From assembly GCA_015060335.1 (NCBI GenBank), contig SUYR01000005.1, positions 52,080 through 116,079 on the forward strand: 64,000 bases of DNA, read 5' to 3'. The notes under the pieces are model-generated. The model did no database searches. It saw only the letters and a program-made list of their open reading frames with translations, and had not been told where the DNA came from. This DNA comes from Bacteroidales bacterium (GTDB taxonomy: Bacteria > Bacteroidota > Bacteroidia > Bacteroidales > UBA932). The first letter of the stretch is position 1. Every line of letters starts with the position of its first letter. Made by a program: the position numbers and the translations under genes. Below are positions 36,882 to 44,534 of this stretch, piece after piece.

Positions 36882-37367
36882 ATGAAACATTTCAGAATTT
36901 ATGCAGCAGTTGTATCTTTATTCGTAATGTTCTCCATCACATCTGGCGCTCAGTCAAAGGAAAAATGCGACTGGCACGAGAAGATGATGAGCGAGAAGAT
37001 TGCATTCTTCACCACAGAGCTCGATCTCACCCCGGAGGAATCAGCCGTTTTCTGGCCTGTCTATAACAAGATCTCAAAGCAGAAGATGGATGCTCAGAAG
37101 GCAATGATGACAGCTTACTTTGCTCTGATGAAGGCAGTAAACGAAGGTAACGCTTCAGACAAGGAGATCGACAGACTTCTGAATGAATACCTGAAGGCGA
37201 AGCAGGCAAACAAGGATTCCGACAAGGGAGAAGCAGATGAGTACCGCAAAGTTCTCCCAGGCACGAAGGTCGCTAAGCTTTATGTAGCAGAAGAAAAATT
37301 CAGGCGTCACCACATCCGCAGCATGAAAGGCGGGCATCATGGCGGAAAGCCGACAGAGAACAAATAG
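36882..37367 (+). CDS. Spy/CpxP-like periplasmic protein
   Basis: A 161-residue secreted protein: signal peptide (about 1-23, cleavage near SGAQS), then an all-helical region with LDLTPEESAVFWPVYNKISKQKMDAQKAMM, which resembles the LTPEQ-type repeats of Spy/CpxP-like chaperones. A His/Gly-rich tail (HHIRSMKGGHHGGK) could bind metal. Start ATG at 36882. As third gene of the sigma set it could be its stress-response output or feedback sensor. Confidence 0.75.
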   Translation: MKHFRIYAAVVSLFVMFSITSGAQSKEKCDWHEKMMSEKIAFFTTELDLTPEESAVFWPVYNKISKQKMDAQKAMMTAYFALMKAVNEGNASDKEIDRLLNEYLKAKQANKDSDKGEADEYRKVLPGTKVAKLYVAEEKFRRHHIRSMKGGHHGGKPTENK

Positions 37368-38291
37368 TCAGGCAAAAAGGTAAAATTCTTTTGTGAGGGA
37401 CAGATACTCTTGAGTGTACTGTCCTTCATTTTGTATTGTAAGGATGATATCTTCAGGAGAATCCGTACGCTGACGTGAAAACTCTGCTATTATGCGTGTC
37501 GGTGACTTGCGGGGGACAGTACGTATTCTTGTTATCTTATACAGATGCAGTCCGGACATTCTTGCATGGCGCGTAAGTTCGCGCTCAGTGTCAGCAGGCA
37601 GGACAAGCGCCACTCTCCCCTGCTCTGTCAGATGCACTGATGCAAAATCCAGTATTTCACGATAAGACAGCCCTGTGGATGTATGGCGTGCCGCATTCCG
37701 TCTTTCCTCCGGAGCCTGAAGAGCATTGTCGAAATATGGAGGATTGGAAAATATCAGGTCGTAGCCCGGCTGTGAATGCATCCCGACAGCGAAGTCTTCA
37801 AGCGAAGCAAGATGAGCCTTCAGAGCAGCGGCCCATGGAGAGTTTCCGAAATTGGCTGCCGCCTCAGTTGCTGACGGCTCGTCTATATCTATAGCATCGA
37901 TAACAACACCACCCGGCACGTCATCCTCGACCATCACCCCGTCATCCTCAACTTTCACTCTGTCATCCCCGACCATCACTCCGTCATCCCCGATCTTCAC
38001 TCCGTCATCCTCAACCATCACCCCGTCATCCCCGACCTTCACTCCGTCATCCCCAACCTTCACCCTGTCATCTTCGATCTTCACTCCGTCATCCCCGACC
38101 TGATCGGGGATCCCCATCACCCTTTGAGCAGCCATCAAGGCTATTGTACCCGTACCCGTTCCTATATCAAGAAGCCTTCTGTCTGACGGCCTTATGGTCA
38201 TGACAGCTCCGAGCAGCACTCCGTCGGTATTCACCTTCATGGCACTGCGCTCATTTACCACATTGAACTTCTTGAATCTGAAAACGCTCAT
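37368..38291 (-). CDS. trmN6: tRNA1(Val) (adenine37-N6)-methyltransferase with in-frame repeat insertion
   Basis: A 307-residue protein that aligns with YfiC/TrmN6 (about 235-245 residues): RFKKFNVVNERSAMKVNTDGVLLGA at the N-terminus, SAM motif LDIGTGTGTIALMAAQR (about 41-57) and the N6-adenine motif SNPPYFDN. Between motif I and VVIDAIDIDEP (about residues 59-127) lies a 69-residue insert made of a 7-residue repeat, (G/E)DD(G/R)V(K/M)(V/I), encoded by a 21-bp tandem array and a REP palindrome. The frame is kept. Start ATG at 38291; an upstream in-frame extension is not supported. It is convergent with the Spy-like gene. Confidence 0.88.
   Translation of the reverse strand: MSVFRFKKFNVVNERSAMKVNTDGVLLGAVMTIRPSDRRLLDIGTGTGTIALMAAQRVMGIPDQVGDDGVKIEDDRVKVGDDGVKVGDDGVMVEDDGVKIGDDGVMVGDDRVKVEDDGVMVEDDVPGGVVIDAIDIDEPSATEAAANFGNSPWAAALKAHLASLEDFAVGMHSQPGYDLIFSNPPYFDNALQAPEERRNAARHTSTGLSYREILDFASVHLTEQGRVALVLPADTERELTRHARMSGLHLYKITRIRTVPRKSPTRIIAEFSRQRTDSPEDIILTIQNEGQYTQEYLSLTKEFYLFA
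37920..38111. repeat. REP-like element, copy 2: eight 21-bp tandem units inside trmN6
   Basis: Eight contiguous 21-bp units (37920-38087, pattern gtcatcc..cgacc.tcactcc with point differences) run into the palindrome atccccgacctgatcggggat (38091-38111), the same palindrome as in the copies at 26950 and 39331. Because 21 is a multiple of 3, the trmN6 frame remains open. Confidence 0.95.
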
Positions 38292-38339
38292 CAGGATCTT
38301 GTCGTCTATATTACTGATTATCAATGACTTGAACAAATA

Positions 38340-38363
38340 AGGGTCGTCAAATTTACCGACCCT
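38340..38363. promoter_or_regulatory. Leader hairpin upstream of trmN6
   Basis: Read on the minus strand: agggtcggtaaatttgacgaccct, a hairpin about 50 bases before the trmN6 start. An almost identical hairpin lies upstream of def (61923-61944). It may be a regulatory structure or a terminator; function unknown. Confidence 0.45.
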
Positions 38364-38400
38364 CAAACAGACAAAAGGCTCACTATCAAGCACTTAACGG

Positions 38401-39051
38401 TCAAACAAAAACGCCATCAACCATATACAGAGACCTGTCACACATTTTTGCGAGGTCCGGATCGTGGGTAACGATGACGATAGTCTGCCCGTATTTATCA
38501 CGCAGACGAAAAAACAGATTATGCAGTTCTTCCTTAGTCTTGGAATCGAGATTTCCGGAAGGCTCGTCGGCAAACAGAACTGCAGGACGGTTGATAAGAG
38601 CTCTTGCTATTGCGACTCTCTGCTGCTCTCCGCCAGAAAGCTCAGATGGCTTATGAGTCAGACGCTCACCTAATCCGAGGTCGGTCAGCAACGCCATAGC
38701 ATCTGCTTCAGCATCCTTTCTTGAACGTCCGGCAATGAAGGCAGGAATCATCACGTTTTCCAAAGCAGTAAACTCAGGGAGAAGATGATGGAACTGAAAG
38801 ACGAAGCCGAGTCTGAGGTTTCTGAACTCTGCGAGCGAATCGCCTTTGAGCTTCAGTACATCTATGCCATCTATCACCAACGAGCCGCCGTCAGGAGTAG
38901 AAAGCGTACCGAGTATCTGCAGAAATGTAGATTTTCCTGCGCCCGAAGCTCCCATGATGGAAACGACTTCCGCTTCCGACACATTGAAATCGACACCCTT
39001 CAACACTTTTAGGGAGCCGAATGACTTTTCAATACCTTTTGCCTGTATCAT
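38401..39051 (-). CDS. lolD: ABC transporter ATP-binding protein, LolD-like
   Basis: A 216-residue ATPase with Walker [11 protein letters not shown]-loop [19 protein letters not shown], signature LSGGEQQR and Walker [16 protein letters not shown]. The [12 protein letters not shown] segment and small size match LolD, which powers release of lipoproteins from the inner membrane. No LolC/E partner is adjacent. Start ATG at 39051 because a TAnnTTTG box lies at 39070-39077. Confidence 0.88.
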   Translation of the reverse strand: MIQAKGIEKSFGSLKVLKGVDFNVSEAEVVSIMGASGAGKSTFLQILGTLSTPDGGSLVIDGIDVLKLKGDSLAEFRNLRLGFVFQFHHLLPEFTALENVMIPAFIAGRSRKDAEADAMALLTDLGLGERLTHKPSELSGGEQQRVAIARALINRPAVLFADEPSGNLDSKTKEELHNLFFRLRDKYGQTIVIVTHDPDLAKMCDRSLYMVDGVFV

Positions 39052-39069
39052 AACTTCCGTATATGGTGT

Positions 39070-39077
39070 CAAAGTTA
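39070..39077 (-). promoter_or_regulatory. Promoter -7 box of lolD
   Basis: TAACTTTG on the minus strand, 18 bases before the ATG. Confidence 0.5.
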
Positions 39078-39116
39078 CTTATTTTAGAAGTGCAAAGCAA
39101 AATGCAGAGCAAGAAA

Positions 39117-39150
39117 AAAGCAACCACCTGAATTTCAGATAGTTGCTTTT
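39117..39150 (-). terminator. Terminator after tRNA-Pro
   Basis: Stem aaaagcaac / gttgctttt flanking ctgaaattcag, followed leftward by T-rich sequence, 9 bases after the tRNA 3' end. Confidence 0.7.
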
Positions 39151-39158
39151 GAATTATG

Positions 39159-39232
39159 TCGGGGTACTGTGACTCGAACACAGGACCCTCTGGTCCCAAA
39201 CCAGATGCGCTAGCCAACTGCGCCACACCCCG
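39159..39232 (-). tRNA. tRNA-Pro (anticodon TGG)
   Basis: A 74-base cloverleaf on the minus strand: acceptor cggggtg/taccccg, anticodon loop tttggga (TGG), T-loop ttcgagt. CCA is not encoded. Confidence 0.95.
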
Positions 39233-39262
39233 ATTATTTGGTTTCCCTCTCATTTGGGACTG

Positions 39263-39293
39263 CAAATATAGGCACAAAAAATAAAAGTGCAAA
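39263..39293 (-). promoter_or_regulatory. tRNA-Pro promoter
   Basis: TTTG at 39290-39293 and TATATTTG at 39263-39270, separated by exactly 19 bases, a full match to the Bacteroidota housekeeping consensus. The -33 element lies inside the mdh terminator hairpin. Confidence 0.7.
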
Positions 39294-39319
39294 ACTTTTT
39301 TGAAAAATTTTGCACTTTT
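39283..39319 (-). terminator. Terminator of mdh, overlapping the tRNA-Pro promoter
   Basis: A 12-bp perfect stem aaaagtgcaaaa / ttttgcactttt with a 13-base loop, in an A/T-rich context. Confidence 0.65.
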
Positions 39320-39330
39320 TGTTATTCAGA

Positions 39331-39425
39331 TTCCCGATCAGGTCGGGAATGACGGGTCTCTGCGTCGGGAATGACGGTTGCGACGTCGGGAAGATGGGGC
39401 CCGTCATAGCCGGCTTGACCGGCTA
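39331..39425. repeat. REP-like element, copy 3
   Basis: Palindrome attcccgatcaggtcgggaat, then three degenerate gtcgggaatgacgg-type units, ending with the palindrome atagccggcttgaccggctat immediately before the mdh stop. Same layout as 26950-27101. Confidence 0.85.
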
Positions 39426-39427
39426 TC

Positions 39428-40414
39428 TTAGAGGTTTGGATTGATTGTCTTCCACTCCTCTACCGGTGGGATGATGCCGAGTGAGATGATCTCATCACGC
39501 ATAACCTGAAGGTGTGCGTAAGAAGCATCAAGAGCCGCGATCTCCTCCGGTGTACCTGTAACTTCACCGAAGTGAACACCTGTAGAGTCGATTACTGTAG
39601 GCATAGCCATGAGAACGTTCTTATACTTCTCGTTGTTCACATAGCATCCTGCAGGCCAGTTGAACTCAGGGCCGCCCATAGCTGCCTGGATCATGAGAAC
39701 TGACTGATATGAAGGGCTCTGGAATGAAGAACGGCCACGAAGCTTGATGATGTTTGAGCCACCCTGGATAGTAGCGTGCTTGATCTCTGCCCACTTGTCC
39801 TCTGGAATATTGTACTCAGAAAGAGGCTTGCCGTCAACAGTAATCTTAGACGCGAATACTGCCATTGCCTCACCATGACCGCCATAAGTACGTGCATTCT
39901 CTACCTTGTACTGAGGTACGCCGAGTTCCTTTGCGATTGCAGACTGAAGACGTGTAGAGTCGAGAGCTGCGAGTGAAGTAAGCTGGCTTGGCTTGAGACC
40001 TGAACGGATGAGAGCTGTAAGAGCAGTCACGTCTGCAGGGTTGAAGATGACAACTACATGGTTTACATCAGGGCAATACTTCTTGATGTTATCACCGAAT
40101 TCAGCTGCAATCTGGCAGTTACCCTTGAGAAGGTCCTCACGAGTCATGCCCTCCTTACGAGGAGCTCCACCTGAAGAGATGATGTACTTTGCACCTGTGA
40201 ATGCAACTTCTGGATCTGTTGTCCATGTAATGTTCGCACCCTCGAATGCGCAGTGATACAATTCCTCTGCAACACCATTCACGCCAGGACCATAAATATC
40301 GTACAGGCAGATGTTTGGAGTAAGGCCGAGCATAAGAGCAGTCTGAGCCATGTTGGATCCGATAGCGCCACCGGCACCTACGATCACGAGTTTGTCATTA
40401 GTCAAAAATTCCAT
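39428..40414 (-). CDS. mdh: Malate dehydrogenase
   Basis: A 328-residue NAD-dependent LDH/MDH-superfamily enzyme. Rossmann motif VIVGAGGAIGSNMAQ (about 11-25), NAD/substrate region FNPADVTALTAL, and the catalytic His in TYGGHGEAMAVF, where most MDHs have GGHGDxM. Monocistronic, with promoter box TATATTTG on the minus strand at 40453-40460 and a terminator at 39283-39319. Confidence 0.93.
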   Translation of the reverse strand: MEFLTNDKLVIVGAGGAIGSNMAQTALMLGLTPNICLYDIYGPGVNGVAEELYHCAFEGANITWTTDPEVAFTGAKYIISSGGAPRKEGMTREDLLKGNCQIAAEFGDNIKKYCPDVNHVVVIFNPADVTALTALIRSGLKPSQLTSLAALDSTRLQSAIAKELGVPQYKVENARTYGGHGEAMAVFASKITVDGKPLSEYNIPEDKWAEIKHATIQGGSNIIKLRGRSSFQSPSYQSVLMIQAAMGGPEFNWPAGCYVNNEKYKNVLMAMPTVIDSTGVHFGEVTGTPEEIAALDASYAHLQVMRDEIISLGIIPPVEEWKTINPNL

Positions 40415-40452
40415 GATATATCTAAATGTTAGTATTTGATTTCAAAATCATG

Positions 40453-40460
40453 CAAATATA
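40453..40460 (-). promoter_or_regulatory. Promoter -7 box of mdh
   Basis: TATATTTG on the minus strand, about 38 bases before the mdh ATG. Confidence 0.5.
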
Positions 40461-40621
40461 TAAAATTTTCCGGAGCATACATATAATAAGTATATATGAT
40501 TTTCAAAACATCATTCAATTTTGTGTACTCACACTGAGCCGCAGATAACTGTATCCATTTTACAGACTCATTTATTGTTATTTTATGGAAAGAATATTAC
40601 ATTTCGCCAAAATCATATATC

Positions 40622-43351
40622 ATGCCCCGAATCATTTCAGTCTTATTGACCTTACTTTGCATATGTACACATATGTCGGCATCTGAGAAAGCAGATACAA
40701 GTGCTGTAAAGATGCCGACTTGTTCTGTGGACGGCAAGGTACTGTACTATGCAGGAAACAGGGGGATACAGGATGCGAAGATACGGATGGTCGATAAGCA
40801 CGGAAAGGAATATGTGACCGGAACAGACATGTCAGGACTGTTTCAGTTCAAGTCTCTGCCTGTAGGAGACTACGAACTGACTGCTTCCCATATGGGATAT
40901 GACTCATTCACTTCAAAATACAGCCTCACAGAGGGCAGATGCGTCATATATATCAGATTGAAGCCAAGCGAGGATGCGATCGATGGCGCTACCGTAATTG
41001 CTGAAGCGGCGCTGCTGCGACAGATTGCTGACACTACAATATACAATGCTGCAGCGCTCAGAGCAGACGCTTGGGCAAGAGCAGAGGAACTTCTGAAGCA
41101 GATCCCGGGGGCATCTGTCAATGGAGGTCAAATTACTATCCACGGCGAGCCGGTTGCCCGCACATTCGTAAACGGAACATTGGTTTTCGGAGACAATCCC
41201 GTCACTGCATTCAAGCAACTCATGGCATCGGATGTCACCCATATCAAAGTGTATGACGAAACATCTGTGGAAGACAAACTTGCAGGCAAAAAGAACAGCC
41301 GTAAGGAAAGGATTCTCAATGTCATCACCAAGGACAAGATCAGCATGGCTGTGATCGGCAGGCTCGAAGCCGCAGGAGGCTTGGACCAGAAGAGGACTAT
41401 AGACGGAAACATCCAGCCCCGCTACGGACTGTCCGGCAACATTCATCTTCATTCCGAAATGTTACAGATACAGATTGATGGTGGTTCTAACAACGTTAAT
41501 GCACAACCCAATTTATTCTCTCCAGAACGCAACCGCCAGCTTTCCTCATATTCGGAAAATTCAGGCATTGCTGTCCTCGTGAGCAAATATTGGGGTGACC
41601 GCATCATAGGAAACAATATAACGGCAAGCTATTCGTTCAGTCACGCATATGACAGGACAGAGGGAAGATCAGCGACAGACTATATTGCAACCGAAGCATC
41701 TCCAGCCATCCTGTTCCGGGACACAACAAGAAACCGCAGTATAAACAAAGCCCACCATCTGGGACTTGATCTGTATTGTGCAAAAACTAAAATAGGTACT
41801 ATTAATGCCAGAGTTGTTGCATCACTGAGCAACAATAGTTCTATCAACATTACGGGAAGGTCCGAAGCATTGGAAAACTCCCTTGCCATCTACTCCGAAA
41901 ACTCAACAAATAAAGCGGACCTGTCCAGATTTGGCACAACCATCAGATGGAACAACAAGTTCGGAAATCTACGCCCGCATGCATCAATAGACCTGTCTTA
42001 TCATAACAGCCGAAACAGCAATTACCTGATTGACACGCTGGGCACGTCGGCATATCCCAAGAGAGCATTGCATGGAAAAGGGAGAGGTGGGAATATCTAT
42101 GGAGCGTTCACAGCAGGCACAGAAGCATTTCTCATCAACACCGACAAGCAGACCATAACACTTGATGCCGCCTATGTGTTTGAATTTGCCAACAACGACG
42201 ATAACAAGTTGACCTACAACTATTTCGGATTTGCCGAACCTGTCGTTGATATCACCAACACATTCGACTACAGATGGAGAACTCAGGTACATTCGCTTAA
42301 TGTAGCTCTGCTTCGCGATACCAGGCTGACCAATCTGGCAGTCCATGTCAGACCGCTGCTTAAAACTGCGTTCAACAAGGAAATGCTTCCTACCGGATAC
42401 GAGAATGCAAGGACGTATTTTGCTATATGCCCTTCAGCCTCATTCGCGTACAAGAAACGTCTGAAGGCCGCGTTTACTACAGACACTTCGGTACCGACCA
42501 TGGAGCAGACACGTCCTAAGATAAACGACGTGATACAAAGCCGTCTTAGTGCGGGTAATCCGGATTTGAAACAATCATACATCTCGAAACTGTCTCTGTC
42601 ATACAGCACCAAACCGGACGCCCACAAGCCTTTACTCGAATCCTCCCTGCAAGCATCCGTCACAGCCAATCCGATAGTGACACGGATGAGATTCATGACG
42701 GAGGATACAATTCTTGAACAATACGACGGATACGTCGCAAAGGCCGGATCTATCCTTAGCACGTATTCGAATGCACCGGCAATGGCGACAGTCTCATTAA
42801 AGACCCAGGTCAGCGGGCAGACCAATACGAGGATGCCGTGGTACGCCACGGTTTCATACACTTACAGGCATCTGCCTCAATATGCTTCGGACGAACTCAT
42901 ATTTCTGAACGAGCACACACCGGCACTACAGGGACGCTACTCCTACCGAACCCCTTTCGGACTGACAGCAAAGATAAACGGAACCGTAATGTATGTAAAC
43001 TCCAGAAACAGCGAAGGAACCCTCGTGAATGAAGCTGTCGGAGGGCGTGGAGGCGTATCTGCAGATTGGCTATTCATGAAAAAGTTCCAGGTGCAATGTT
43101 CTTACGACGTATCAGTATATCACATGCTCAACCGAAAAATGACCAATGTGACCCAAGAGATGCAGGCATTCCTAAAGATAGAACTGCTGAGAAGATGTCT
43201 TTACATGACCATTTCCGGCCACGACCTGCTCAATACAGCAGACTCTTACTCGGTAACAAGTTCGGCAGACAGGATTGTACAGACCTGGACACCGGCATAC
43301 GGCAGATATTTCCTTCTGGGATTCATTTGGGAATTCCGCAAGAATAGGTAG
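40622..43351 (+). CDS. Outer-membrane beta-barrel receptor with carboxypeptidase-regulatory-like domain (paralogue 1)
   Basis: A 909-residue protein: signal peptide (about 1-20), a CarboxypepD-regulatory-like beta-sandwich (about 35-115: GIQDAKIRMVDKHGKEYVTG, LPVGDYELTASHMGYDSF), a plug-like domain (about 135-235: ADTTIYNAAALRADAWARAEELLKQIPG, then VARTFVNGTLVFG), and a long beta-barrel ending in an aromatic, basic tail (GRYFLLGFIWEFRKNR). It belongs to the TonB-receptor-like, Oar/OMP_b-brl_3 type. A paralogue of identical length is at 46794-49523. No SusD partner is adjacent; ligand unknown. Confidence 0.85.
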   Translation: MPRIISVLLTLLCICTHMSASEKADTSAVKMPTCSVDGKVLYYAGNRGIQDAKIRMVDKHGKEYVTGTDMSGLFQFKSLPVGDYELTASHMGYDSFTSKYSLTEGRCVIYIRLKPSEDAIDGATVIAEAALLRQIADTTIYNAAALRADAWARAEELLKQIPGASVNGGQITIHGEPVARTFVNGTLVFGDNPVTAFKQLMASDVTHIKVYDETSVEDKLAGKKNSRKERILNVITKDKISMAVIGRLEAAGGLDQKRTIDGNIQPRYGLSGNIHLHSEMLQIQIDGGSNNVNAQPNLFSPERNRQLSSYSENSGIAVLVSKYWGDRIIGNNITASYSFSHAYDRTEGRSATDYIATEASPAILFRDTTRNRSINKAHHLGLDLYCAKTKIGTINARVVASLSNNSSINITGRSEALENSLAIYSENSTNKADLSRFGTTIRWNNKFGNLRPHASIDLSYHNSRNSNYLIDTLGTSAYPKRALHGKGRGGNIYGAFTAGTEAFLINTDKQTITLDAAYVFEFANNDDNKLTYNYFGFAEPVVDITNTFDYRWRTQVHSLNVALLRDTRLTNLAVHVRPLLKTAFNKEMLPTGYENARTYFAICPSASFAYKKRLKAAFTTDTSVPTMEQTRPKINDVIQSRLSAGNPDLKQSYISKLSLSYSTKPDAHKPLLESSLQASVTANPIVTRMRFMTEDTILEQYDGYVAKAGSILSTYSNAPAMATVSLKTQVSGQTNTRMPWYATVSYTYRHLPQYASDELIFLNEHTPALQGRYSYRTPFGLTAKINGTVMYVNSRNSEGTLVNEAVGGRGGVSADWLFMKKFQVQCSYDVSVYHMLNRKMTNVTQEMQAFLKIELLRRCLYMTISGHDLLNTADSYSVTSSADRIVQTWTPAYGRYFLLGFIWEFRKNR

Positions 43352-43379
43352 ATTTTTTTCGAGATATAAAAACATTTGC

Positions 43380-43387
43380 TATCTTTG
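43380..43387 (+). promoter_or_regulatory. Promoter -7 box upstream of the small protein and PPTase genes
   Basis: TATCTTTG, about 28 bases before the GTG at 43415. Confidence 0.5.
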
Positions 43388-43414
43388 CGGCTGAATTTTA
43401 ACGAGATAAGATAA

Positions 43415-43609
43415 GTGGAACCTCCCAGTCCTATACTGAAAGACCAGAAAATCTCTGCGGATCAGATGTCTGACGATCCGTTGTCCCGCGATATTTATAT
43501 GATTATGGGTGAAACTTCCGACGCAGGTCAGGAGGGTTTCTTTGTGTGTGCATGGTCTGCGCGCACAGGACTTTCGTATATAGGGAAGCCAAGCGATACC
43601 ATCTCATGA
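43415..43609 (+). CDS. Small hypothetical protein (64 residues)
   Basis: A GTG-initiated 64-residue frame directly behind a promoter box and 24 bases before the PPTase gene. The composition is protein-like (DPLSRDIYMIMGETSDAGQEGFFVCAW) with no TM or signal. I do not recognise the family. Its spacing makes it a plausible real gene or a leader peptide. Confidence 0.45.
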   Translation: MEPPSPILKDQKISADQMSDDPLSRDIYMIMGETSDAGQEGFFVCAWSARTGLSYIGKPSDTIS

Positions 43610-43633
43610 ATCGAAAAGAGAATATAACTATAT

Positions 43634-44269
43634 ATGGCACTTTATTTAAGAAAAAAATTAGACAACAAAGCAGAAATCGCAGTCTGGCAGGTGACTGAGA
43701 CCGAAGAGGAGCTGATGAATATCACCTCCGTACCTACTGATGAACTTGAAGAGATTTCATTGTTCAGAAGCGAAAGCCAGAGAAGACAGAAACTGGCTGT
43801 ACGCGCACTTATCAACGAAGTGTTTGAGGAGAAGATGTACCTCAACCACCATGACAACGGAAAACCGTATCTGGAGAACTGCGCGACAACAATCAGCATC
43901 ACACACACCGAGAAATATGTAGCCATCATCATCCACGACGACGAGGAAGTGGGTATCGACATCGAATCTCTGGACAGGGACTTTGCAGTGGTAGAGAAGA
44001 AGGCTCTTTCAGAGGAAGAGATAGACGACCTTGACGACGAGAAGAAGAATGAGCAGCTTGCAATATACTGGTGTGCAAAGGAGGCAATCTTTAAGAGAAT
44101 GTCCCAGAACAGGGTGGATTTCGCCGAGCAGATCGAGGTCGAGAAATTCAATGTCAGAAAGGAGGGAGAGCTTGAAGCTACCTTCATACACAAGGACGAA
44201 CACGAGGAAGATTTCGAGCTCGAATACATGATGTTCGACCGCCATGTGCTCGTATGGCTTGTAGGATAG
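43634..44269 (+). CDS. 4'-phosphopantetheinyl transferase superfamily protein
   Basis: A 211-residue Sfp/AcpT-like enzyme that attaches phosphopantetheine to carrier proteins. The two signature motifs are present: VGIDIESLDRD (about 104-114; Mg2+-binding acidic residues) and WCAKEAIFKRM (about 149-159). The sequence is very rich in Glu/Asp in the second half. It ends at the terminator at 44326. Its substrate could be the fatty-acid ACP or a secondary-metabolism carrier; no such genes are nearby. Confidence 0.9.
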   Translation: MALYLRKKLDNKAEIAVWQVTETEEELMNITSVPTDELEEISLFRSESQRRQKLAVRALINEVFEEKMYLNHHDNGKPYLENCATTISITHTEKYVAIIIHDDEEVGIDIESLDRDFAVVEKKALSEEEIDDLDDEKKNEQLAIYWCAKEAIFKRMSQNRVDFAEQIEVEKFNVRKEGELEATFIHKDEHEEDFELEYMMFDRHVLVWLVG

Positions 44270-44325
44270 CCAATGAAACACAAATGTTAAGCAATTTGTA
44301 GTTTTTCTAAATTAGACACTTTTAT

Positions 44326-44359
44326 AAAAGCCTGTTAACCAAGAAGTTAACAGGCTTTT
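44326..44359. terminator. Terminator after the PPTase gene
   Basis: A perfect 14-bp stem aaaagcctgttaac / gttaacaggctttt with a 6-base loop. Confidence 0.85.
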
Positions 44360-44416
44360 TACGTAATTGTTAATAACTTTTATCTTATATATATGAAGTA
44401 GTTTAACTAATTGAAT

Positions 44417-44534
44417 TATCTTTGTCATTCCAGTAGGAAGAGCACCTCTTCCGCTGACTTATTCCAATAGAAATACTAACCTATTATGGCGCGGTTTTCG
44501 AGAGGGCCGCAGCTATACACAACACTGACTTTTT
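44417..44534 (+). promoter_or_regulatory. nrdD promoter and structured leader
   Basis: TATCTTTG at 44417-44424 starts a leader of about 100 bases. The leader holds a 7-bp hairpin (ggaagag/ctcttcc) and an ATG at 44486 opening a 22-codon frame that overlaps the nrdD start by about 20 bases. I see no NrdR-box pair or cobalamin-riboswitch core. Confidence 0.45.

Noticed and set aside
37920..38111. Regular 21-bp repeats considered as a CRISPR array
   Set aside because: Units are contiguous with no unique spacers, too short, and coding in frame within trmN6.
38292..38393. N-terminal extension of trmN6 to 38393
   Set aside because: The extra 34 residues do not match the family and the leader hairpin lies inside them.
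39029..39292. 87-codon leftward frame over the tRNA-Pro region
   Set aside because: It translates the tRNA itself and its terminator.
43642..44283. 213-codon leftward frame
   Set aside because: Fully antisense to the PPTase gene; its Ser-rich composition mirrors the Glu/Asp/Lys codons of that gene.
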